A stretch of DNA of 64,000 bases from Eubacterium sp. (GTDB taxonomy: Bacteria; Bacillota; Clostridia; Lachnospirales; Lachnospiraceae): the NCBI GenBank assembly GCA_017619835.1, contig JAFZRN010000033.1, positions 62,001 through 126,000 on the forward strand, given 5' to 3'. Numbering within the stretch: the stretch's first letter is position 1; the number at the start of each line of letters is the position of its first letter. The notes below the pieces were generated by a model that saw only the letters and a list, made by a program, of their open reading frames with translations, was not told where the DNA came from and did no database searches. A program made the translations under genes and the position numbers. Shown here piece by piece: positions 57,401 through 64,000 of the stretch.

Positions 57401-59119
57401 AAATACTTTGATAAATGAAGTATCAAATGCAGCATTATGAGCTACTAACATGGAACCCTTTGCAAACTCCAGGAACTTCGGAAGTATCTTATCTATCGTT
57501 TCGGAATTTCTGACCATCGCATCTGTGATGGAAGTCAGCTTTGTTATGTTGTAAGGTATGGGAACCTCGGGATTAACGAACTCGGAAAAACGTCCGATTA
57601 TATTTCCGGCTCTGTCTATCCTTACAGCACCGATCTCTATTATCTTGCAAAACTTAAAAGAAAGTCCTGTAGTTTCTATATCAAAGACCGTATATTCACT
57701 GTCAAGGCTCTGACCGTGTGAATTCATAACGAGAGTCTTGATGTCATCTACAAAGTATCCCTCAACTCCATACAGTATCTTAAAGTCCTCAGGAGCATTC
57801 TTTGCCTTCTTAAGATACTTATTGGCATTAGGGAAGTTCTGGACTACACCATGATCGGTAATAGCTACCGCGTGATGTCCCCAGTCGATTGCTCTCTGGA
57901 TTGCTTTTTCAACAGGAAGCACAGCATCCATCTCACTCATCTGAGTATGTAGATGAAGTTCTACTCTTTTTTCTTCCGCTTCATCTTTACGGCTGTTTCT
58001 CGGATCCGGAATCCTCTTAATACCGGAAATCGAGCTAAGGACTATATCACCGGCAAACTTATCATCCTTCGGCGTTCCTCTTATCTGGAGAAATGAGTTC
58101 TCAGGCATCTCATCCAGTACAGCTTCCACATCATCAGGACTTATAAAAAACTTAAATCCGATCGTATCAGTAAAATCGGTAATATTTGCAGCGATCAAGA
58201 CAAGCTTTTTATCAGAGCCTCTCTGTTTGATATCTTTTTTATCTATTCCGAATACCTGGCCACGTACTACGACTTCAAACGGAGTAGCGTCCTGAATCGA
58301 AGATATCTCAACTATATCACCCTCGGCATTTTTACCATAGAAGCAGTCGAGATCGTTATAATTGTCACGCTTATACTTTTCAATCCTGGCTTTATAATCT
58401 TTCTTTTTCTCGGCTTCGGATTTTGTATTCATGTTGATGTTCATATCAGGTGTAAGCATGATCTCATTATTCTCATAATCATAAGCCTGCTCAAGCTTTT
58501 CATCCAGTTCACGTTTTTTCTGCATGAACTCATTTTCCTGACGGGACTGCTCTTCTTCAGCCTTATGGGCAGCCTGTTTTTCACGCAGTTTATCTTCTGC
58601 TTCCATTATGCTTGAACGACTGAGCTTAACTACAGTCTGAACTGTCATTCCAAAACGAACAGCAAAAAGATCATTAAAGTATTTTTCAATAGCCGCCTTT
58701 CTCTGCTTTGCAAGCCCGCCCTCTTCTATACTTATGAAAAGAGTATTTCCTTCCGAAGATATACGTGCATCCTTTACGAGAGAATACTCAACAGCGCTGA
58801 GATCCTTCAGCTCGTCAAGGTAGCTGTCACGGTATATGGCAAGCATGCTTTTAAGATCATACTGACCTGAAAGGAGATACCTTTCACGTATGACAACCTT
58901 GGTTTTGCTGTATTTTCCAAACACAAAAAGGCGGACTGCTGATTCCGCCTGTTTTATGTTCATTCTTGAAATAAGATGTGTTGATTCTATATCTATGTAA
59001 AGTCTGTCCGGAACTTTCACTGAAGTTATTCCCGTTACCTTGACATCATCAAAATAATCGGATACTTCGGGTGGAAGATTAATCCCCGGAAAGACATCTT
59101 TAAAAAGTTTCTCTTCCAT
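54491..59119 (-). CDS. polC: DNA polymerase III alpha subunit, PolC type
   Basis: The protein has 1542 residues, about 100 more than B. subtilis PolC. In order: an N-terminal domain; an OB region; a PHP domain starting near 385 with ELHLHTQMSEMD; an inserted proofreading exonuclease with FDIETTGLSFKF near 476 and HNAAFDTSFI; the rest of PHP with a Lys-rich insertion near 830-860 (DNA about 56550-56665). The zinc finger follows (CPKC near 1003, CPHC about 30 residues on), then the catalytic palm with PDIDLNFSGEYQ near 1063, fingers, and a helix-hairpin-helix end. This is the replicative polymerase of low-GC Gram-positives. It lies 13 bases after ispG. Confidence 0.98.
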   Translation of the reverse strand: MEEKLFKDVFPGINLPPEVSDYFDDVKVTGITSVKVPDRLYIDIESTHLISRMNIKQAESAVRLFVFGKYSKTKVVIRERYLLSGQYDLKSMLAIYRDSYLDELKDLSAVEYSLVKDARISSEGNTLFISIEEGGLAKQRKAAIEKYFNDLFAVRFGMTVQTVVKLSRSSIMEAEDKLREKQAAHKAEEEQSRQENEFMQKKRELDEKLEQAYDYENNEIMLTPDMNINMNTKSEAEKKKDYKARIEKYKRDNYNDLDCFYGKNAEGDIVEISSIQDATPFEVVVRGQVFGIDKKDIKQRGSDKKLVLIAANITDFTDTIGFKFFISPDDVEAVLDEMPENSFLQIRGTPKDDKFAGDIVLSSISGIKRIPDPRNSRKDEAEEKRVELHLHTQMSEMDAVLPVEKAIQRAIDWGHHAVAITDHGVVQNFPNANKYLKKAKNAPEDFKILYGVEGYFVDDIKTLVMNSHGQSLDSEYTVFDIETTGLSFKFCKIIEIGAVRIDRAGNIIGRFSEFVNPEVPIPYNITKLTSITDAMVRNSETIDKILPKFLEFAKGSMLVAHNAAFDTSFIKVFARRLGLEYDFTALDTMTLAYVFLPDLGKYTLDKLTKHFGLTNAHHHRAVDDAEVTTDIFINLMKLINKSDSKTVDDLNKLGNASPDMIRKTRAYHGIIFCKDEVGRTNLYRLVSDAHIKYFGGVGLNKRPKIPMSLIEKYREGLIVGSACSSGELYQAILNDEDEEELARIVRFFDYLEIQPIGNNRYLIEDDREESIRNEEDLRDINRKIVELGERYDKPVCATGDVHFLEPEDAIYRAIILEGDKKGQPSKKTEAQKMEEKLAKKDQEPKKVNSVKEEMEKQPPLYFRTTEEMLEEFSYLGEEKAKEVVITNTNIVASWINKISPVRPDKAPPVIENSDQILRDICETKMHEIYGPNPPELVTDRLKRELDSIIGNGYSVMYIIAQKLVWKSNDDGYLVGSRGSVGSSFAATMAGITEVNPLPPHYICPKCFYTEFDSERVKAFSGMSGCDMPDAECPHCGTKMKKEGHDIPFETFLGFKGDKEPDIDLNFSGEYQPRAHAFIGEIFGDECSFRAGTVGSVAEKTAYGYVLKYCEARDITKRRAEIERLAKGCVNVKRTTGQHPGGIIVMPDTEEIYSFTPVQKPANDMTVDTITTHFDYHSIEHNLLKFDILGHDDPTMIKRLEDLTGIKATEIPLDDKKVMQLFKGTDVIGIKPEDMNGVPLGCLGIPEFGTEFAMQMLIDADPQSFSDLVRIAGLAHGTDVWLGNAQKLIQEGKCKLSSAICCRDDIMVYLIYQQLDPGDAFKIMEQVRKGIVANGKCDKWPEYKQTMEEHGVPDWYIWSCEQIKYMFPKAHAVAYVMMSWRVAYFKIYYPLAYYTAYYSIRADAFSYEVMCLGEDHLDSMIDQYKDLDKNSMSAKEQLLYRDMKLVKEMYARGFEFLPIDIYKAKANRFQIIDGKIMPSFLSIEGMGETAAIQLEEAAKQGVFLSQQELRSRAKISNTVIEKMDELGILGDMPKTSQLQFDFI

Positions 59120-59132
59120 TTCTCTACCTATA

Positions 59133-60191
59133 TCATTTCCAATTATCCAGCTCTTTCTTCAGTTCGCCGAGCAGGGCATCCTGAGGAACCTTTCTAAGTA
59201 TCTCTCCATGTTTAAATACAAGTCCTACTCCATCGCCGCCTGCGATTCCGAGATCTGCTTCTCTTGCCTCACCGGGACCGTTGACAGCACAGCCCATTAC
59301 AGCTACTTTTATATTTAAATCCGGATAATTTGCTATCAGTTTTTCTGTTTCATTTGCAAGACCTATAAGGTCTATATGTGTTCTGCCGCATGTCGGGCAG
59401 GAAACGAGTGATATCCCATCATTTCTAAGATCAAGTGTCTTCAGGATAAGCTTTGCGGTCTTTACTTCTTCAACAGGATCACCTGTAAGGGACACTCTGA
59501 TCGTATCACCTATTCCCTGATCAAGGATTATTCCAAGACCTACCGAAGACTTGATGTTTCCGCTCCAAAGAGTACCGGATTCAGTTATTCCGACATGAAG
59601 CGGATAGTTAGTTCTTTCAGCTATAAGCTGATGTGTTTTTACTGACATAAGAACATCCGAAGATTTAATGCTGATAACGATATTATCGTAATCCTGCTCT
59701 TCGATCATTCTTACTTTATCAAGAGCACTCTCCACAATCCCCTCAGCTGTAACTCCACCGAAACGGTCGATAAACTGCTGTTCCAGAGAACCGCTGTTTA
59801 CGCCCACTCTGATCGGAACATTTCTTTTCTTTGCAGCATCAACAACAGCCTTAAGATTCTCTTCAGAACCGATATTACCGGGATTGATCCTTATCTTGTC
59901 AGCGCCATGTTCTATAGCTTCTATTGCCATCTTATACTGGAAATGTATATCAGCCACAAGGGGAACATGAGTTCTTTCTTTAAGCTTATCAAAAGCCTGT
60001 GCTGCTTCCAGTGTATTAGCGGTGCATCGCACGATATCACAGCCTGCCTGTTCCAGAGCAAGTATCTGGGCAACAGTTGCTTCTATATCTGAGGTTTCGG
60101 TATTGGTCATGGACTGGATTGCAATACGATTGCCACCGCCAATCTCAACCGAACCTATCTTTACTTTCTTTGTATTATCTCTATAAGTCAT
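59133..60191 (-). CDS. ispG: 4-hydroxy-3-methylbut-2-enyl-diphosphate synthase (IspG/GcpE)
   Basis: I take ATG 60189-60191 as start (352 residues), 10 bases after the rseP stop with AAGGGA upstream. The TIM-barrel start has KIGSVEIGGGNRIAIQSMTNT. The three cysteines for the 4Fe-4S cluster are in SCPTCGRTH near 264 and GCAVNGPGE near 299. It reduces MEcPP to HMBPP in the non-mevalonate isoprenoid pathway, so supplies undecaprenyl carrier for the envelope. The order rseP-ispG-polC is the usual one in Clostridia. Confidence 0.97.
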   Translation of the reverse strand: MTYRDNTKKVKIGSVEIGGGNRIAIQSMTNTETSDIEATVAQILALEQAGCDIVRCTANTLEAAQAFDKLKERTHVPLVADIHFQYKMAIEAIEHGADKIRINPGNIGSEENLKAVVDAAKKRNVPIRVGVNSGSLEQQFIDRFGGVTAEGIVESALDKVRMIEEQDYDNIVISIKSSDVLMSVKTHQLIAERTNYPLHVGITESGTLWSGNIKSSVGLGIILDQGIGDTIRVSLTGDPVEEVKTAKLILKTLDLRNDGISLVSCPTCGRTHIDLIGLANETEKLIANYPDLNIKVAVMGCAVNGPGEAREADLGIAGGDGVGLVFKHGEILRKVPQDALLGELKKELDNWK

Positions 60192-60201
60192 AGTTATTCC
60201 C

Positions 60202-61263
60202 TTATCCGTGTAATACATTTCCTAAATCATTAAAGAATACAAATATCATAAGAAGCATAAGGAGCGCTACTCCGATTCCGTTTACGATTGCCTCCTTATC
60301 AGGCGGAACCTTCTTACCGGAGATTGCTTCAATTAAAACAAATAGAATACGGCCTCCGTCCAGTGCAGGAATCGGAAGAAGATTCATTACTCCGAGATTA
60401 GCACTTAAAAGAACCGCAAAGTTTATAACGTTAAGAAATACCGTAAGGAACTGATCCCAGGCACTTTCGTCCTTTGTCTGCTCTTTAGCTTCTTCCATGA
60501 TCGTATTCATAGTCTTGCCAATCCCGACCGGTCCCATAAGATCATCCTTGGAGCCATGGCCCGTTACCAGCATCTTTACCGATGATACCGCGGCCTTTAT
60601 CTGGAATCTCACTTCCAGAACCGAATAATAGAGTTCCTCTCCAATACCTTTTGATACTCTGCCACGGCTGATAAAACCAAAATAAAAATTTCCGGATTTT
60701 GCATCTTTTTTACGGGTAAGACTTACATTATATTCCTTACCATCACGACGATATGTGATATCCACAGGCTTCTCCGGAGCATTCAGCATAGAATACAGGG
60801 TTATCTCCCTGTAGTTATATATCCTGTCTCCGTCGAGACTGACTATCTCATCTCCTGCCTCAAGTCCGGCAGCCTCAGCCGCACTGTCCTCCATTATCTC
60901 ATCGATCACCGGTGGATCAATAGTATAAAAATGACAGATTATGATTGAAAGTAAAAATGCGAGCACAAAGTTAAAGAGTGGTCCCGCAAAAGAAACCATA
61001 AGTCTCGCAAGTACGGATTTATTATTATATCCGTTTCTGCTTTTAGATTCTTCCCCGAGACCTTCCATCAGACAGTAGCCGCCTATAGGAAGAGCACGTA
61101 CGGAGTACAGAGTATCCTTCTTAGTCCAGCTGGCTACCGAAGGACCCATTCCTATCGAGAACTCATTTACTTTTATTCTGTTCATTTTGGCGAATATGAA
61201 ATGTCCGAATTCATGGACAAAAACTATCACACCAAAGACAATAATAATGGCAATAATATTCAT
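60202..61263 (-). CDS. rseP: site-2 protease RseP (M50 metalloprotease)
   Basis: The protein has 353 residues. The first helix holds the zinc site HEFGH at residues 17-21. One PDZ domain follows (about 115-195, including DEIMEDSAAEAAGLEAGDEIVS). The second metal motif LDGGRILF is near 303 in the last helices. It cleaves transmembrane segments of regulators and signal peptides. It starts 3 bases after rfbH with no obvious ribosome-binding site, so translational coupling with rfbH is likely. The dxr gene that usually precedes rseP is not here. Confidence 0.96.
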   Translation of the reverse strand: MNIIAIIIVFGVIVFVHEFGHFIFAKMNRIKVNEFSIGMGPSVASWTKKDTLYSVRALPIGGYCLMEGLGEESKSRNGYNNKSVLARLMVSFAGPLFNFVLAFLLSIIICHFYTIDPPVIDEIMEDSAAEAAGLEAGDEIVSLDGDRIYNYREITLYSMLNAPEKPVDITYRRDGKEYNVSLTRKKDAKSGNFYFGFISRGRVSKGIGEELYYSVLEVRFQIKAAVSSVKMLVTGHGSKDDLMGPVGIGKTMNTIMEEAKEQTKDESAWDQFLTVFLNVINFAVLLSANLGVMNLLPIPALDGGRILFVLIEAISGKKVPPDKEAIVNGIGVALLMLLMIFVFFNDLGNVLHG

Positions 61264-61266
61264 AGT

Positions 61267-62607
61267 TTAATCAAAGAAATCATGTATTTTTTTACTCATA
61301 TATTCAAGCTTATCCTGAGTCATACCCGGATAAACTCCGATCCAGAAGCTGCCGTTCATAATAGTATCCGTCACATCAAGGTTTCCGACAACACGATATG
61401 CATCTTTCGGAAGAGATTCAAAACAGGGATGTAGAAGAATATTTCCACTGAAGAGAAGTCTGGTCTGAATACCACTATCTTCAAGATAACGTGTAAGCTC
61501 ATTTCTGGTCTTACCTGATTCGGGTTTTACGGTTATGATGAAACCAAACCAGGATGGATCCGAACCAGTCGTTCTTTCAGGAAGAATAAGCTTATCTTTA
61601 AGATCAGAAAGACTGCTTTTCAGAAACTCCCAGTTTTCTTTTCTTTTCTTTACAAAACCGGGAAACTTCTTAAGCTGCTCTACCCCGACAGCCGCCTGCA
61701 TATCAGTAGCTTTAAGGTTGTACCCAAGATGACTGTAAACATACTTATGGTCATAACCCTGAGGCAGACCACCGAACTGTCCGTCAAATCTGTGTCCGCA
61801 GAGGTTATCCTGTCCGGGCGCACATGAGCATTCCCTTCCCCAGTCTCTGAGACTTTTGACAATCTTGTTTAATAACGGATTATCAGTATAGACAGCTCCG
61901 CCCTCTCCCATCGTCATATGATGCGGAGGATAAAAGCTGCTTGTTCCGATATCCCCCCATGTTCCCGTAAGCTTTGTTAAACCGTCAATCGTATATGTGC
62001 TTCCCAGAGCATCACAGTTATCCTCTACCAGCCATAGTCCATGCTCTGTACAGAATTCTTTAACAGCTTTAATGTCAAAAGGATTTCCGAGTGTATGAGC
62101 TATCATAACAGCCTTAGTCCTTGGACTAAGTGCTTCTTCAAGAAGTGATATATCGATATTGTATTCGGGAAGAGTCACGTCCAGAAAAACAGGAATAGCA
62201 CCATACTGGATTATAGGTGCTATCGTCGTAGGAAATCCCGCGGCAACAGTTATAACCTCATCTCCCTTTTTTACCTGTCTATCACCTAACAGAGGAGATG
62301 TAAGTGCCATAAATGCAAGAAGATTTGCAGAAGATCCACTGTTAACAAGACTTACGAATCTCACTCCAAGCCACTCAGCAAAGCTCTTTTCAAATTCATC
62401 AGTAAACCGTCCTGATGTAAGCCAGAAATCAAGAGTTGCATCAGTGAGTGCCATCATCTCCTTTTCATCATAAACACGGGATGCATATGATATTCTGTCT
62501 CCTGGATTATATGATTTTTCTATTTCAGGCTTTTTAAACTCATTATAGTATTCGGCAACCAGAGATTTTATCTCTTCACGCGCCTCAAGTTCATCAGACC
62601 ATCTCAT
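61267..62607 (-). CDS. rfbH: CDP-4-dehydro-6-deoxyglucose 3-dehydrase (E1), RfbH
   Basis: The protein has 446 residues. It has the aminotransferase-like fold of PMP-dependent sugar dehydrases. The motif SFYPPHHMTMGEGGA near residue 227 has His where aminotransferases have the PLP-binding Lys; this is normal for E1. NSGSSANLLAFMAL (about 90-103) and VEDNCDALGS bind the cofactor phosphate and ring. It takes CDP-4-keto-6-deoxyglucose from RfbG toward 3,6-dideoxy sugars. The reductase partner RfbI (E3) is not in this window. ATG overlaps the end of rfbG by 14 bases, with GGAG upstream. Confidence 0.93.
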   Translation of the reverse strand: MRWSDELEAREEIKSLVAEYYNEFKKPEIEKSYNPGDRISYASRVYDEKEMMALTDATLDFWLTSGRFTDEFEKSFAEWLGVRFVSLVNSGSSANLLAFMALTSPLLGDRQVKKGDEVITVAAGFPTTIAPIIQYGAIPVFLDVTLPEYNIDISLLEEALSPRTKAVMIAHTLGNPFDIKAVKEFCTEHGLWLVEDNCDALGSTYTIDGLTKLTGTWGDIGTSSFYPPHHMTMGEGGAVYTDNPLLNKIVKSLRDWGRECSCAPGQDNLCGHRFDGQFGGLPQGYDHKYVYSHLGYNLKATDMQAAVGVEQLKKFPGFVKKRKENWEFLKSSLSDLKDKLILPERTTGSDPSWFGFIITVKPESGKTRNELTRYLEDSGIQTRLLFSGNILLHPCFESLPKDAYRVVGNLDVTDTIMNGSFWIGVYPGMTQDKLEYMSKKIHDFFD

Positions 62608-63652
62608 TTATCTCTTTCTCCATTTCTTCACGGATTTCGGCAGATGAAGTACTCTTCGCCTTTTCAAACTGCACTACCATTCTTACAGCTTTTTCAATGT
62701 TCCATGACGGTTCCCAGCTAAATGTCTCCTTAAGCTTATCGCAGTTCAGTTTGAGGAATGTAGCTTCATGAGGACCTCCATCGGATCTTTCTTCCCATGA
62801 GGCCCCTTCACCCCAGGCTTTACAGAATAAGTCTACAAGCTTTCCGGTTTCTATGCAGTCTGTATCATCAGGTCCGACATTATAATAACCGGCTTTACTC
62901 TTATCCTCATACTGCTCCATTGCAATCATAAGATAAGCTCTTAATGGTTCAAGCACATGCTGATAAGGTCTTATAGAATACGGGCTCCTTACTATTATCG
63001 TTTCACCTTTTTCAGCAGCTCTGACACAGTCGGGTATAATACGATCTATAGCATAATCACCTCCGCCGATTACGTTTCCGGCGCGGGCTGTTGATACTGC
63101 AATACCCTTTTCATTAAAGAATGATCTTATATAACTGTGAGTGACAAGTTCGGAACATGACTTGGAATTCGAATACGGATCATAACCATCTAATTGTTCA
63201 TCCTCACGGAAACCTTCCGGACGATCAATGTCATCATTAAGATATACCTTATCGGTTGTCACATTAAGAAAACTCTTCACAGTATCAGATAATCTTACTG
63301 CTTCACATATGTTGACCGTTCCCATCACATTTGTCTCATATGTATATGCGGGATATTTATACGACTCGCGAACAATCGGCTGTGCAGCTAGATGGAGCAC
63401 AATATCAGGCTTAGCGTCCAGCAATGTTGCAACAAGCTTCTCTCTGTCACGCACGTCTCCGATGATATGAGCAATATCTCTGCTGGTTTCAGACATCTCA
63501 AAAAGACTGGGATCAGTCGGTGGTTCCAGCGAATAGCCTGTCACATCTGCTCCCATCAATAGAAGCATACGGGTGAGCCAGGTTCCCTTAAAACCGGTGT
63601 GTCCGGTTATGAAAACACGTTTTCCGTTATAAAACTCTCTAAGATTACTCAT
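62594..63652 (-). CDS. rfbG: CDP-glucose 4,6-dehydratase, RfbG
   Basis: The start is probably ATG 63650-63652 (352 residues), one base after the rfbF stop; an alternative ATG at 63683-63685 has AGAAGG upstream and would overlap rfbF. The NAD-binding loop VFITGHTGFKGTW is at about 14-25, and the short-chain dehydrogenase YxxxK is DPYSNSKSCSE near 157. It converts CDP-glucose to CDP-4-keto-6-deoxyglucose. Between rfbF and rfbH it forms a complete front half of the CDP-dideoxyhexose pathway. Confidence 0.93.
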   Translation of the reverse strand: MSNLREFYNGKRVFITGHTGFKGTWLTRMLLLMGADVTGYSLEPPTDPSLFEMSETSRDIAHIIGDVRDREKLVATLLDAKPDIVLHLAAQPIVRESYKYPAYTYETNVMGTVNICEAVRLSDTVKSFLNVTTDKVYLNDDIDRPEGFREDEQLDGYDPYSNSKSCSELVTHSYIRSFFNEKGIAVSTARAGNVIGGGDYAIDRIIPDCVRAAEKGETIIVRSPYSIRPYQHVLEPLRAYLMIAMEQYEDKSKAGYYNVGPDDTDCIETGKLVDLFCKAWGEGASWEERSDGGPHEATFLKLNCDKLKETFSWEPSWNIEKAVRMVVQFEKAKSTSSAEIREEMEKEINEMV

Positions 63653-63653
63653 A

Positions 63654-64000
63654 TTACTTATAGAAAAATGATCCTTCCTCTTCATTTTGGCCGGCCTTCT
63701 GGTGCTTATCCCATTTCATCCATGGAGCACTGCCTTCTTCGATTATTTCGTTCAGTCTGTCCATTTCACGCTTAGTATCCATACATTGCCAGAAACCATC
63801 AAATTCATATGCCACCAACTGTCCTTCAGATGCAAGAGACCTCATTGGTCCCTGTTCAAAAACGGTAGTATCATCCTCGAGATAATCAAAAATCTTTGGT
63901 TCAAGGACCATGTAGCCACCGTTTATTCTGGCGCCATCTGAATCTTCTTTTTCTCTGAAGCTGCTTATAGTCTTATCTTCTTCAATATCAAGAATACCAA
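63654..64000 (-). CDS. rfbF: glucose-1-phosphate cytidylyltransferase, RfbF, partial (N-terminus beyond window)
   Basis: Open from the right edge to the stop at 63654. The C-terminal 115 or so residues include GGYMVLEPKIFDYL, LASEGQLVAYEFDGFWQCMD, and APWMKWDK, the family C-terminal signature. It makes CDP-glucose from CTP and glucose-1-phosphate, the first step of the pathway continued by rfbG and rfbH. The nucleotidyltransferase active site lies outside the window. Confidence 0.92.
   Translation of the reverse strand, partial: GILDIEEDKTISSFREKEDSDGARINGGYMVLEPKIFDYLEDDTTVFEQGPMRSLASEGQLVAYEFDGFWQCMDTKREMDRLNEIIEEGSAPWMKWDKHQKAGQNEEEGSFFYK

Noticed and set aside
61900-61940. Loss of the catalytic lysine in the aminotransferase-like rfbH
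   Set aside because: His at this position is normal for the PMP-dependent E1 dehydrases, so it is not a defect.

Overview
The window looks like chromosomal DNA from a low-GC, Gram-positive (monoderm) anaerobe of the Clostridia, most likely a Lachnospiraceae member. This rests on PolC-type DNA polymerase III, RNase J, an IreB/RuvX/TrmR/TrhP housekeeping block, large BspA-like leucine-rich-repeat and bacterial Ig-like surface proteins, several YfhO-family membrane proteins, and a monoderm type IV pilus (T4P) operon with no secretin gene. The assignment is inference from gene content. I saw no tRNA, rRNA, CRISPR array, phage or intact insertion sequence.

Layout. (1) 1-14343 is an envelope-glycosylation region: four YfhO-family polytopic membrane proteins (one cut by the left edge, one a 1711-residue tandem fusion) and a membrane O-acyltransferase. 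efp (elongation factor P) sits among them on the + strand with its own promoter and terminator. (2) 14420-34087, all on the - strand, is the T4P operon, read pilB, pilT, pilC, pilA (major pilin), a structured intergenic element, a pilM-pilN fusion, pilO, four minor pilin or pilin-like genes (two very large), and a 1723-residue secreted protein at the end. A strong sigma-A-type promoter lies at 34187-34214. A hairpin separates this operon from the next YfhO gene. (3) 34313-39581 is a conserved block: ireB, ruvX, RNase J, a YlbF-family gene, a shortened MltG-like gene, trmR and trhP. Order and content resemble the Bacillus yrzL-yrrK-yrrL-yrrM-yrrO region, with RNase J and ylbF inserted. (4) 39761-53091 carries two exported proteins of 1187 and 3207 residues. 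They share a C-terminal LRR plus lysine-rich tail, and each has its own promoter and a downstream hairpin. (5) 53186-64000 holds a flippase-like protein, polC, ispG, rseP, then rfbH, rfbG and rfbF (cut by the right edge) for CDP-3,6-dideoxyhexose precursors.

How the parts fit together: the region makes and displays the cell surface. The rfb genes make CDP-activated deoxysugars, the flippase and YfhO proteins would move or attach sugars, the acyltransferase would decorate them, and the T4P and giant Ig/LRR proteins are the displayed structures. The least familiar parts are the T4P minor-pilin set with its 1723-residue partner, the structured element in front of pilMN, the tandem YfhO with a degenerate first half, and the shared C-terminal tail of the surface proteins.
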